The notes beneath the pieces were generated by a model. The model was not told the DNA's origin, ran no database searches, and worked only from the letters and a program-made list of their open reading frames with translations. 64,000 bases of DNA, from positions 4,216,001 to 4,280,000 of the forward strand of contig NZ_CP154261.1 of NCBI RefSeq assembly GCF_039511225.1, in the 5' to 3' direction. This stretch comes from Sphingobacterium multivorum. GTDB taxonomy: Bacteria > Bacteroidota > Bacteroidia > Sphingobacteriales > Sphingobacteriaceae. Both the position numbers and the translations under genes were made by a program. Of the stretch, positions 46,569 to 56,038 are shown one piece after another. How positions within the stretch are numbered: the first letter of the stretch is position 1; every line of letters begins with the position of its first letter.

Positions 46569-47435
46569 ATGAAAAACTTCACCATGCGACAAACACAATT
46601 TAAAATCCTGTTAATGATCTTCCTTCTATACGGTTTTTCAGGTACAGCAGCGTTCGCCCAAGACAAAAACTTCCATATTTACCTTTGCTTTGGACAATCC
46701 AATATGGAAGGGCACGGTAAATTCGAACCCCAGGATACCATGGCCATCGAACGGTTCAAGGTACTATCGGCAGTAGATTGCCCCGATTTAGAGCGGCAAT
46801 ATGGCCAATGGTCGCCGGCCCGGGCACCACTCACACGCTGCCACACCGGACTTACACCTGCAGATTATTTTGGCCGAACACTTGTAGAAAATCTTCCCAA
46901 AAATATTGAGGTCGGTGTCATCAACGTTTCAGTAGGTGGCTGTCATATTCAATTATTTGATCAGGACAGCACAGCAAGTTATGTTGCAAAGTCACCGGAA
47001 TGGATGAAATCCATGCTTGCTGCCTATGACAACAATCCTTATCAGAGACTGGTAGCCCTAGCCAGGATGGCGCAGCAGAAAGGTGTTATCAAAGGTATTT
47101 TGCTTCATCAGGGTGAGTCCAACACTGGCGATCGGCAATGGCCCAATAAAGTAAAAAAAGTCTATGAAAGCCTCCTGCGCGATTTGCACCTGAGCGCCCA
47201 AGATGTCCCGCTGCTTGCCGGCGAACTCCTTTCGGCCGAAGCCGGCGGTAAATGCGCAAGCATGAACGCTATCATTCAGACACTGCCCGCTACCATCCCT
47301 ACTGCCCATATCATCTCCTCCAAAGGCTGTGCAGGTATTGGCGACGGACTACATTTCAGTCCTGCGGGATACCGGCAGCTAGGCAAAAACTATGCGGCAA
47401 GCATGCTTAAATTGCTAAAAAAAACAACGAAATAA
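46569..47435 (+). CDS. SGNH carbohydrate acetylesterase (CE6/SASA-like), exported
   Basis: A 288-residue single-domain esterase with a signal peptide. The nucleophile block is FGQSNMEGHG, the middle block LLHQGESNTGD, and the acid/histidine pair is in DGLHFSPAGY. The compact form is typical of acetyl-xylan esterases of the SASA/CE6 type, unlike the larger protein at 16575 with an inserted sandwich. It is last in the right arm of the xylan locus and is preceded by a strong hairpin, so its expression may be lower than that of the upstream genes. Confidence 0.87.
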   Translation: MKNFTMRQTQFKILLMIFLLYGFSGTAAFAQDKNFHIYLCFGQSNMEGHGKFEPQDTMAIERFKVLSAVDCPDLERQYGQWSPARAPLTRCHTGLTPADYFGRTLVENLPKNIEVGVINVSVGGCHIQLFDQDSTASYVAKSPEWMKSMLAAYDNNPYQRLVALARMAQQKGVIKGILLHQGESNTGDRQWPNKVKKVYESLLRDLHLSAQDVPLLAGELLSAEAGGKCASMNAIIQTLPATIPTAHIISSKGCAGIGDGLHFSPAGYRQLGKNYAASMLKLLKKTTK

Positions 47436-47464
47436 AAAAGCTAGGGAATCAATCCCTAGCCTTT
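47434..47464. terminator. Terminator between convergent genes
   Basis: GCTAGGGA (47440-47447) pairs with TCCCTAGC (47453-47460), loop of five. Six A on the left give a U run for minus-strand transcripts; on the plus strand only CTTT follows. It separates the xylan operon from the sigma/FecR locus. Confidence 0.7.
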
Positions 47465-47569
47465 ACAGATAATCAGCCATAGTGATACACACCATGATCG
47501 ATATGGCCATTCGTTCTAATAATAGTATCCTTTATGGCTTAAGGCAATAACAGTACATACTGTTGTCCT

Positions 47570-48712
47570 TTAATTTCCAAAAATTTTGGCTAATTCCTGG
47601 TGTAACAGTTCACCTTTGATATTGATAGCAACAATGTTTCCTTGAGGATCCACCAGATAATTTTGCGGTACGGCACGCACGCCATACAGCACTGCTGCCT
47701 CATTGCTCCAGCCCTTTAGATCGGCGACATGTATCCAAGGCAATCCATCATCCTTAATGGCCTTTAACCAGGCATTTTTTCCTTTTGTATCATCCAGCGA
47801 AACCGCGAGCACTTCCAGGCCCTTATTTTTATATTTGTTGTATGCCTTCAATAAGTTGGGGTTTTCAGCACGGCAGGGACTACACCAGCTTGCCCAAAAG
47901 TCGATCAGCACATACTGACCTTTAAAATCGGATACGTTGACCAATTTCCCTTCCGTATCTGGCTGGGAAAAATCAGGTGCCTTATTACCGATTTTCACAC
48001 TTCTCTCCGCTAGGAAACGTGCTTCCAACTGTCGCGCATTTGTCATTTGACGCACCTCTTTGGAAAGCTTTAAAAACAAAGGTTCGATCTCACTGAGCTT
48101 GCGTTTATTGGCCGCATCAATAAGCGCGTCCACCGCAAAGATTGAATTGGGATTTTTGGCAGCAAATGCCAGCTCTTTAACCCGTCGCGCCTCAAATCGC
48201 GCCTCAAACTTCTCATGGATAGCCTTATACTGCTCATTGGCATCAGGAGCATCCTGCTTTACCGCCGAAAAGGCCTTGTTACCCGCATCAATAATATCCA
48301 TAAAACCACCGCCAATCTCATTTAAATAAGCGACATAGGCGTTATGCAAGGGCGACCCCTTTATGGCAGCGGTACGCAGTGAATCTTTGATGGTCATGTT
48401 GTAAGTTTCATTACCCAAATAAAAATATAATCGATCGCCAATATTTTGTGCGATCAATTTACCCTTACCGTCCTGATCAAACACCATTCGGGAGTAAGCT
48501 GGCTCCTCCACCGTTCCTTTGAAACTAAACTTGCCATCCACAATAGCCGATGAATCCGAGGCTGGAAATCCATCTTTTGTGTAATCGAGATACACTTTTT
48601 TGCCATTGAAAGCTTGTGGTACAGTTCCTTTGATCTGAAAACCGGCTTGTTGCGCAAATAATGTCAAGGGCAAAAATGCCAGCGCTAAGGCAGCTATTTT
48701 TAAATTTTTCAT
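47570..48712 (-). CDS. TlpA-like thiol:disulfide oxidoreductase with DUF4369-like domain
   Basis: A 380-residue exported protein. After the signal peptide (ends LFAQ) comes a beta-rich N-terminal domain (GFQIKGTVPQAFNGKKVYL) of the DUF4369 type, a helical middle, and from about residue 235 a thioredoxin fold with the redox pair Cys277/Cys280 in WASWCSPC and a cis-proline segment RAVPQNYLVD. It would reduce or oxidise disulfides in the periplasm. It is the last gene of the sigma/FecR/SusC locus, 33 bases after the PKD-like gene; thiol proteins of this type often close such Bacteroidota loci. Confidence 0.87.
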   Translation of the reverse strand: MKNLKIAALALAFLPLTLFAQQAGFQIKGTVPQAFNGKKVYLDYTKDGFPASDSSAIVDGKFSFKGTVEEPAYSRMVFDQDGKGKLIAQNIGDRLYFYLGNETYNMTIKDSLRTAAIKGSPLHNAYVAYLNEIGGGFMDIIDAGNKAFSAVKQDAPDANEQYKAIHEKFEARFEARRVKELAFAAKNPNSIFAVDALIDAANKRKLSEIEPLFLKLSKEVRQMTNARQLEARFLAERSVKIGNKAPDFSQPDTEGKLVNVSDFKGQYVLIDFWASWCSPCRAENPNLLKAYNKYKNKGLEVLAVSLDDTKGKNAWLKAIKDDGLPWIHVADLKGWSNEAAVLYGVRAVPQNYLVDPQGNIVAINIKGELLHQELAKIFGN

Positions 48713-48745
48713 GTTTATATAATTAGATTGTATATTGTTCTTTTT

Positions 48746-50197
48746 TTACTTACGCCAGGTCATATCCACGGGATTTCCGGGAAGACCGTCAATTGTTTTA
48801 AGCAGCTCGCCGTTTTTCCCTACCCGGATATCTATATAATACAGCGCGCCTTCTGCCCCCGCAATCAATGTATTCTCGTCATCATCCAGTTTGAGCAGGC
48901 TGACATCCGATTTGATGGCTGCCTTCAACAGTTCCACCTGCTGATTGAGCGGATTATAGCGAAACACCTGATTTTTGTAGGCCACATAGATGTACCCATT
49001 GCGGGTGGCCACCATCTTTGTTTCGGTATTTATCCATTCTTGTTTTATAAAGAGTCTCTTATGTATTGCCGTAATCATAAACGGTCCGTTAAAATTTGCA
49101 TTGAACTTCAGTTCATACAGTTGGCCGCTACCATCCTTCACATAAGCGTAGGTATCTGTGTTATTGATCTGTACCATTTTAATCAGATCCATACCCACCT
49201 TTGTCGGATCAAAAATTTCAGTATTTACGGGACTATACTGGGTACCAAAATACATCGGACTGCCATACATATTGATTCGGATAAACTGCTTTTTATTTTT
49301 TTCGAAAGCAATTACACTATAGTTGTTGTCGACGGTTGTCAATATAATTTCCGGTGCCAATTCATAGTCCCCATCCGCGTAAGTTCCAAACATACCATAG
49401 GTATTCGATTGATCCCAGGTATTCGTTGTTCCGCCATAAAATTTGCCGTTAATGACACCCATCATTACTCCTTGCGGATGAGCGAGCAAATTTCCGACAG
49501 CAATCGTTGCGGGAGCTAGAAAAAAGTTATCGTGCAGCGTACCGGGCTTCACCGCTTCTTTAACCAAGTTGTTGACATCGAGGCGCACACCTGCCTGTTT
49601 GGAAATAATCCAGTATCCTAATGGGGTATTTCCCGTGAACTGATTTTTGAGGTAATGGATATGCATCGGATCAGGTGGTAATGGTTCGCGATTGATCGCC
49701 TCATAAATATTGGCTTGTACGCTGTTGTCAGGTTTTATAAAGGACAGCTTACTGACCCCATTCTGGATGGATAACACAAGTGATCCTCGCGAAAAAGCCG
49801 TCGCTCCCTGGATTTTGAAATTATAGAAATATTTCATTCCATTTGCCGTATTGGTCACCGTAAGACGCGCCGTGTATCTTTTGGCCTGAAGCCCAAAAAC
49901 GATGCGTAGGGTGGGCCCTTCGTAGTGGTTGGCTTCGGGGACAATTGCCTCCGGTACATCGATGCGCCAGTTACATTTCAGTGAAGCCGCATCGATGCCC
50001 GTAATTTTAGGTGCTATAATAAGACTATCGCCAACCGAAGCTTCATACAAAGTATCCAATCCGGTAATCTGCGGGCCCTCAGGCATATCGATGGCATAAT
50101 TCCCCTTGTCCTTATAACAGCTACCCAAAACCACTAAATTTAAAGCCGCAATGGCAAAAAATAGTATTGCTCTTGATCTCTTTACATTTCTTTTCAT
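48746..50197 (-). CDS. PKD-like family lipoprotein
   Basis: A 483-residue lipoprotein from the ATG at 50197, which gives MKRNVKRSRAILFF and the lipobox VLGSC; an upstream in-frame ATG at 50224 would overlap the preceding gene. The first 130 residues (GPQITGLDTLYEASVGD, NWRIDVPE, ARLTVTNTANG) resemble a PKD-like sandwich. The rest is beta-propeller-like, with short repeats such as LIAGAEGALYYIDI. No catalytic motif is evident. The likely role is a surface-exposed binding protein partnering the SusC/D pair. Confidence 0.78.
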   Translation of the reverse strand: MKRNVKRSRAILFFAIAALNLVVLGSCYKDKGNYAIDMPEGPQITGLDTLYEASVGDSLIIAPKITGIDAASLKCNWRIDVPEAIVPEANHYEGPTLRIVFGLQAKRYTARLTVTNTANGMKYFYNFKIQGATAFSRGSLVLSIQNGVSKLSFIKPDNSVQANIYEAINREPLPPDPMHIHYLKNQFTGNTPLGYWIISKQAGVRLDVNNLVKEAVKPGTLHDNFFLAPATIAVGNLLAHPQGVMMGVINGKFYGGTTNTWDQSNTYGMFGTYADGDYELAPEIILTTVDNNYSVIAFEKNKKQFIRINMYGSPMYFGTQYSPVNTEIFDPTKVGMDLIKMVQINNTDTYAYVKDGSGQLYELKFNANFNGPFMITAIHKRLFIKQEWINTETKMVATRNGYIYVAYKNQVFRYNPLNQQVELLKAAIKSDVSLLKLDDDENTLIAGAEGALYYIDIRVGKNGELLKTIDGLPGNPVDMTWRK

Positions 50198-50198
50198 C

Positions 50199-51005
50199 TT
50201 ATCTGACTTCCTTTCCTGATTCATCTATAAAATAATACTTACCCGAAGCGCTATTCTTTCTCAATAAGATGCTTCGGTTTGGATTGTCCACGTGATAGAA
50301 CTGATAGGTCTGTCCGTCGTCTTTACTGCTCAGCACATAATTCTTTTCCGGGTGATCTTTCACCCATTTAAAAGGATCATTGAGCATCATCAGCAGGAGA
50401 TTGACAAAGTAGAGATTCTTGGGTGCATCAAGTCCGACTGTAGAAAGTGAGCGCTGTTCAGTCACAATCAAGAAGAGCTGATGTTTTACCCGCGAATAAT
50501 TATCAAGCCACATGGTCCACCAGGCCGGTTGCTCCAATCGGGCAGAAATTATGATGCGCGCGCGTATCAAGGCTGGATTTTCAACACCAAAGTCATCGCT
50601 TGCCTTTAGTTTTATGAGCAGTGATACAGATTGATTTTCAAGTTCGCTGATATTGTGTACGATAATGGGCAACTGTGCCCGGCCTGCATCACTTTCTATG
50701 GTATAGGCCGGTTTCAACTGTTCATAATGCAGATCAGCACGGGCCGTTGATGAATCCTTTTCCACGAAAGCCTCGTATTGTCGCGCTTGCTGATCACGGT
50801 ATCCCATCACTTTGACAGGAACAAAAACGGTATCCTGTGCCTTGGTCATATCATAGGCAAAGGTGTATACAATGCTATCCCGATCCGTGTCGCTCAGATC
50901 GAAATAAACATTAGCCGACCTATCGTAAGTCGTTAAAACCGCCTTTTTACAAGACCACAGTAGCAGCAGCGGCAGTAGCAGAAGTAATAAAATATTTTTT
51001 TTCAT
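50199..51005 (-). CDS. DUF4843-like lipoprotein
   Basis: A 268-residue lipoprotein with a leucine-rich signal and lipobox LLWSC. The pattern YDRSANVYFDLSDTDRDSIVYTF and the VKVMGYRDQQARQYEAFV segment fit the DUF4843 family, commonly encoded between SusD and PKD-like proteins. Function is unknown. Its TAA is separated from the next ATG by a single base, so the two are probably translationally coupled. Confidence 0.75.
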   Translation of the reverse strand: MKKNILLLLLLPLLLLWSCKKAVLTTYDRSANVYFDLSDTDRDSIVYTFAYDMTKAQDTVFVPVKVMGYRDQQARQYEAFVEKDSSTARADLHYEQLKPAYTIESDAGRAQLPIIVHNISELENQSVSLLIKLKASDDFGVENPALIRARIIISARLEQPAWWTMWLDNYSRVKHQLFLIVTEQRSLSTVGLDAPKNLYFVNLLLMMLNDPFKWVKDHPEKNYVLSSKDDGQTYQFYHVDNPNRSILLRKNSASGKYYFIDESGKEVR

Positions 51006-51017
51006 TTTGGTTACTAT

Positions 51018-52511
51018 TTACCGTTGTCCATAAATTATTTCATCATCAGGCAGCGGCCAAACATAAATTTGTTGACTGGCTGGAATTGTGGTGCCTTGCT
51101 GTCCGACAATTGGTACATTGAGCCGCTTATAGGCAAAAAACAATTGCCCTTCGGCAAACATTTCCTTACGGTATTCCTTAAGAAGTTCGTTTCGAAGTTT
51201 GGAATCGGTTGATATATCTACTTTCTGACCAATGCCGCGATGTTCACGTACTTCATCGAGCCATGCTGCAGCCTGAGCGGGAGATGTCTCGTAGCTACAT
51301 TCAGCAGCGATATAATAGATTTCTGACAAGCGGATCGCAGGCGCGACCAAATAATGCAGATTGGCTGCAAAACTGTCGCCCAGTGTATTCCTTCGATATT
51401 TGTGAATAGATGATATAAAGGAATTCCCAACACTTACCGTTCCAAACCATTGCGTATAGCGCATGTCACCGCCACCGGCTCCTGCAACCTCGTAAATGGT
51501 TTTTGCTTCATCCTGATCTAGATAAATCGCGCTGTTGTTATCCTGGAACCAGTCGTTGTTATAGGTGCTGTTCATGCCTGGGATGTACCAGGCAAACAAT
51601 AGCTCTTTATAGAAAATCCGATCTTTTTTATCCGCATCGACGGCAAGGAAATCCGTGGCATTGGTCCATGGAATTTTTTTGACATCGATCACTTCACGTG
51701 CGTTCAGCAATGCCTTTACTTTATCTCCACTATAGAGATAGGTACGCGCTAGCAGCCCACACACGGCATAATAGTTGAGCCGGTGCCTTCTGTTTTGTAA
51801 AAAGAGACTCTTGTTTTGCAGTTCTGAATTTTTCAAGGTGTCTCCGACGGTAGGATAACCAATCACGTAGGATTTCAGGCGGATGGGATCAACCTTGAGC
51901 AATTCTTTAGCGTCTTCCAGATCTCGGATCACCGAATCCAGAAGTTGTGACACCGTGGACAGTTTAGTGGATTTATTGGAATAGGTCGTTACATAGGGAA
52001 TGGCTTCAATTTTGTCATTCACAATCGGAGCCGGACCAAATAGGCGTAAAGCATCAAAATGTAGGTAGGCTCTCAAAGCCAGCGACTCCCCTTTGATCAA
52101 TTGATAGTTGCTTCCCGTAAATAACTGCTTTTTACGGTCAATTTCACCAAGTATCAGATTGGCATTGACAATACCATTGTATAAACCCTTCCAGATATTG
52201 TCCTTTCGACCAATAAAGTTACCATCATTGTATTTAAACAATTTGGTCTGTTGATAACGCAAGGGATCATTACTTGACAGCGCATAGTTCTGCGCAAGCA
52301 CTTCTGGCGTTCCGATGGTCAGCTCCTTGCCATAAAGATCATCTTTAGCACATCGCGTATATACGCCGATCAGGGCTTCCTTGAAACCGTCCTCGGTAGA
52401 AAAGAGGACCGACTTGTCGATTTCGCTTTCAGGTTGTATATCCAGCCACTTGGAGCAAGAAAGCGTACTCAGGGCTGTGAACAGTATTAAAACTATAGTT
52501 AACTTCTTCAT
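51018..52511 (-). CDS. SusD-like lipoprotein of the sigma/FecR locus
   Basis: A 497-residue RagB/SusD protein with lipobox TLSC. The N-terminal CSKWLDIQPESEIDKS, then GESLALRAYLHFDALRLFG and the C-terminal YRKEMFAEGQLFFAYKRLN are family landmarks. It pairs with the STN-type SusC encoded 43 bases upstream. No glycosidase is in this locus, so the imported ligand may not be a polysaccharide. Confidence 0.92.
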   Translation of the reverse strand: MKKLTIVLILFTALSTLSCSKWLDIQPESEIDKSVLFSTEDGFKEALIGVYTRCAKDDLYGKELTIGTPEVLAQNYALSSNDPLRYQQTKLFKYNDGNFIGRKDNIWKGLYNGIVNANLILGEIDRKKQLFTGSNYQLIKGESLALRAYLHFDALRLFGPAPIVNDKIEAIPYVTTYSNKSTKLSTVSQLLDSVIRDLEDAKELLKVDPIRLKSYVIGYPTVGDTLKNSELQNKSLFLQNRRHRLNYYAVCGLLARTYLYSGDKVKALLNAREVIDVKKIPWTNATDFLAVDADKKDRIFYKELLFAWYIPGMNSTYNNDWFQDNNSAIYLDQDEAKTIYEVAGAGGGDMRYTQWFGTVSVGNSFISSIHKYRRNTLGDSFAANLHYLVAPAIRLSEIYYIAAECSYETSPAQAAAWLDEVREHRGIGQKVDISTDSKLRNELLKEYRKEMFAEGQLFFAYKRLNVPIVGQQGTTIPASQQIYVWPLPDDEIIYGQR

Positions 52512-52554
52512 CTGTACATATTTTTTCCATCCGTAGGATGATACTTACCATCTT

Positions 52555-55500
52555 TTATAATCCTGCCTGTAGGGTAAAAGTCACACTGCGGGCAAATGGA
52601 TACGTAATTCCGCGTTCTACTTTCACCGAAGACCAACGAAAAATATCATTTGCAACAAGTCCAACACGCAGGCTCGACAGCGCCAATTTTTTCGACAGCG
52701 CTTTTCCAGCATCGTACGAAAGATTCAGTGACTGCAGGGCAAATAAATTGTCAGGCATGATAAAACGCGAGGATACCCGCGTTTGCCCCAGATCCTGTAT
52801 GCTTTTGTAAAAGGTCACATCGCCAGGATTTTTCCATTTTTCCTCCAGGACTCTACTGTCCACATTATAGCGCGGGTCGGCATTTTCGACACGGTCTACC
52901 AAGGTTTGATTATAGGTTTTACCTCCTATCCGCGTCTGGAAATAAGCGACCATCATAAATTGCTTATAGCGTAGTGTCCCGCCGAAAAATCCTTCCATTT
53001 TTGGTGTGGCCACTCCGACGACATCAATATCCCGTGCATCCCAGTCATACGACAATGTGCCATCTTTTTTGATATACACTTCCTTGCCGTTTTCCGGATC
53101 TATCCCCAAGGAAGGGACGGCATATATGGCGTCCAACGACTGACCTTCTTTATAGCGAAGCAAGGGTACGGCCATTAAATCACTCCCCTGCTGTGCTTCA
53201 TCGACGCGTTCGTTGTAGCTCTTCAGTGCATTTGAAATACGTACGATTTTATTTCTGTTCCGTACCAAATTTGCCAATAGACTCAGCGTCCATTTTTCTT
53301 TTTTAAGGGCAATCCAATTAGCGTTGAGTTCAAATCCTTTGTTTTCAAGATCGCCCAGATTCTCTTTATAAGAGCTGAATCCCGTAGACGGTGCCAAGTT
53401 GATATCGGCCAAAATATCTCGGGTAATCTTATGGTAGTAGCGTGGCGAAAGTGTCAGACGATCGTGCCAAAGTCCAAGATCAAGACCGACATCGGTACTC
53501 TGGGTCTTCTGCCAGGTCAGGTTTTCATTACCATAATTACGGACCGTACTTCCCAACCCTGAGGAATACCAATTGCTCTTATCATAACTATAGGTTGTCC
53601 GCGACATGTAAGGATCGAACTGTACAGACCCCGTCAGTCCTATCGTAGCACGGAGCCGCAACTGGCTGACCACATTGTTGGCAAACCATTTTTCCTTATG
53701 CATATTCCAGCCGATTCCTGTCGACCAAAATGGAGCAGTACGCTTGTTGGACCCAAATTTGGAAGAGCCATCAATACGGACGGTAGCATCCATCAGATAA
53801 CGGTTATCATACGAATAATTAGCACTGAGAAAGGCACCAAATAGCCTGGAGGCACCCAAGCTACTCGAAGGACTCGCATTCTCAGCATATCCTTTGGCAA
53901 ATCCCACACTGGTAAATCGGTCATTCGGAAAGCCTATCGCTTTGAAAGAACGCTCATCATAGCTTTCCGTCCGGATATTGGTTCCCCCGACCACATTGAA
54001 GCTATGTAGATCAATCGTACGCATCCAATTGAGCCGTATGTTTGCATCCCAATACAATTCATTATTTGTATAGCTGGTATAACTACCCTTTTCATCTGTT
54101 TGTGCTGTAGGATAGAAATAAAAATCATTGGCTAAGGGCGAGCGGAAATTATCATCGGTATTCAAGCGTTTCAACAAACTCACCTGCCCCCGCAGGCGCA
54201 GTCCATTGCTGAGGTCAAAATCACCGGAGAAATTGTTCAGCAATTCGGTATATCCCAGTTTATTGAAACTATTCAACGTCGCATTGTAAAGTGGATTCAA
54301 GACATATTCCCGTTGTGCACTTCCCGAATTTGCTACCCTTGTCCATACATCGGCCTCCTGTATTATATTTCCTTGATCATCTGTCATGCGGTAATAAGGA
54401 TTCATTCTGACATAATCTGCAAAATTTCCATAGGGAGATTCACGTCCATCGACCACTGTTACGGCAAGCTCGTTCTGAAATCTAAATTTACCTTTGAGGT
54501 TATAGCTAAAGTTTAATCCGCCCGAATATTGATTTCTTCCCGATCCTTTCATCACACCGGGCCTGGTCTGATAACGCATGTCCACGCCATAACGAAACGT
54601 CTCCGAACCACCTTCCAGATAAAGGCCATGCTTTTGCCCGACCGCAGTCCGTACAGGCTGTGACAGCCAATAGGTATCCACACCGCCAAGGACATTGGCC
54701 AGCTTTTGATAATACAGTTCATCCAAGGCATCCTGTGGCTGCCGCTGAATCGTGGCATCATACAGCCCGACCAGCTTCTCATAAGCCAATTTATCAGCAG
54801 CATGCAAAACATCATATCCGGTCAGGTCGGGCATATTCACATTGCTCTCATGCGTATAAGTCAACTGCAATTTACCGTCCTTGGGCATTTTAGTCGTAAT
54901 GACCATCACACCGTTGGCTGCTCTCGAACCATATATGGCGGTTGCAGCAGCATCTTTCAAGATCGTGACACTTTCAATGCGGGTCATATCCAGGTCGAGC
55001 ACCTTCTGTACACTTACTTCGAAACCATTTAATATAAAGGCCGGCATATTGATTGTGGTCGTGATATTATCCCTTCGCAGCACTTCATTCCCTCCGGTGG
55101 GCAATGAAGAAGATCCACGCACATTGATATTTGGCAAAGCATTGGGATTGGATCCAGCAAGATTGTTGTCGAGCAATTTAAATGATGGATCGAACACTTG
55201 CATGGCCTGCAGCACATTCTGCGGATTGACCTGCCGTAGTTCATCGCCACTTTTGGTAATAGCAGTTCCGGTATAGGAATCTTTTTTTAGTATCTGATAA
55301 CCGGTAACAACGACCTGCTCTAGTGCATTCGCTTCTTCTTCCATCACTACACTATACTCATCTTTGTTTTCGACCAAGGCGAGCGTGTAGTTTTTATAGC
55401 CCACCCGACTTAATGTAAGCGGTTGCATTGTACCGACAAAAGAAAAACGTCCCTCTTTATCGGCCACTGCGATGGTATTGCCCAACTGTGAAATGTTCAC

Positions 55501-55926
55501 GTCGGAAAGCGGCGTACGGTCTCTCCCAAGGACTTGTCCGCGAATCTGTTTTTGGGATGATTTTTCTACCGGGGGGAGGTTTTTGGGCTCGGATTTCCGT
55601 GGACTTGTTTTTTTTTCCAGGAAAATCGTCTTCGATTCAATCGTGTAGCCGATTTCCTGCGGACTTAAAATTTTATCAAGAAATAATTTAAGCGGCATTT
55701 TGTCCGCTTTAATTGAAATTGGCTTCGCCGACTCCAATATCTTTTTGGCTCCGAGCACTTCATAGTTCGTCTGAATTTTGACCACCTGCAGCACATCCAT
55801 CAGTGGAACATTGCGCCCGGCATAGGTTACGGTTTGCCCATTTACCTTATGACCCAGCTGTAGCAAGACAGCCAAAATGAGCCATAAAAAGGGTCTGGTC
55901 GCTTGTGAAAAACAACTTAATTTCAT
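52555..55926 (-). CDS. SusC-like transporter with STN signalling domain
   Basis: A 1123-residue TonB-dependent barrel. After the signal peptide (ends KVNG) an STN domain spans about residues 31-105 (GRNVPLMDVLQVV, KADKMPLKLFLDKIL), then the carboxypeptidase-like sandwich (IRGQVLGRDRTPLSDVNI), TonB-box region VVVTGYQILKKDSYTG and plug (TAIYGSRAANGVM). The STN domain is how such receptors contact a FecR anti-sigma factor, and FecR and an ECF sigma factor lie directly upstream, so uptake and gene activation are linked. This differs from the HTCS logic of the xylan locus. Confidence 0.93.
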   Translation of the reverse strand: MKLSCFSQATRPFLWLILAVLLQLGHKVNGQTVTYAGRNVPLMDVLQVVKIQTNYEVLGAKKILESAKPISIKADKMPLKLFLDKILSPQEIGYTIESKTIFLEKKTSPRKSEPKNLPPVEKSSQKQIRGQVLGRDRTPLSDVNISQLGNTIAVADKEGRFSFVGTMQPLTLSRVGYKNYTLALVENKDEYSVVMEEEANALEQVVVTGYQILKKDSYTGTAITKSGDELRQVNPQNVLQAMQVFDPSFKLLDNNLAGSNPNALPNINVRGSSSLPTGGNEVLRRDNITTTINMPAFILNGFEVSVQKVLDLDMTRIESVTILKDAAATAIYGSRAANGVMVITTKMPKDGKLQLTYTHESNVNMPDLTGYDVLHAADKLAYEKLVGLYDATIQRQPQDALDELYYQKLANVLGGVDTYWLSQPVRTAVGQKHGLYLEGGSETFRYGVDMRYQTRPGVMKGSGRNQYSGGLNFSYNLKGKFRFQNELAVTVVDGRESPYGNFADYVRMNPYYRMTDDQGNIIQEADVWTRVANSGSAQREYVLNPLYNATLNSFNKLGYTELLNNFSGDFDLSNGLRLRGQVSLLKRLNTDDNFRSPLANDFYFYPTAQTDEKGSYTSYTNNELYWDANIRLNWMRTIDLHSFNVVGGTNIRTESYDERSFKAIGFPNDRFTSVGFAKGYAENASPSSSLGASRLFGAFLSANYSYDNRYLMDATVRIDGSSKFGSNKRTAPFWSTGIGWNMHKEKWFANNVVSQLRLRATIGLTGSVQFDPYMSRTTYSYDKSNWYSSGLGSTVRNYGNENLTWQKTQSTDVGLDLGLWHDRLTLSPRYYHKITRDILADINLAPSTGFSSYKENLGDLENKGFELNANWIALKKEKWTLSLLANLVRNRNKIVRISNALKSYNERVDEAQQGSDLMAVPLLRYKEGQSLDAIYAVPSLGIDPENGKEVYIKKDGTLSYDWDARDIDVVGVATPKMEGFFGGTLRYKQFMMVAYFQTRIGGKTYNQTLVDRVENADPRYNVDSRVLEEKWKNPGDVTFYKSIQDLGQTRVSSRFIMPDNLFALQSLNLSYDAGKALSKKLALSSLRVGLVANDIFRWSSVKVERGITYPFARSVTFTLQAGL

Positions 55927-56038
55927 TAATTCTAGTTCGTTTAGTTAGGTTAGATTGCAGGATCGATTGCATAGATGACAAGATCCACTGCCCAATTTGT
56001 TAATTCATATCGTTTGGTCAAGTATAATTTTACGTTCT

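Noticed and set aside
48728..49519. A 263-codon open frame on the plus strand
   Set aside because: It lies wholly antisense to the PKD-like lipoprotein gene, has no recognisable domain, and its composition (many Ile, His, Cys) is that of a reverse-frame shadow.
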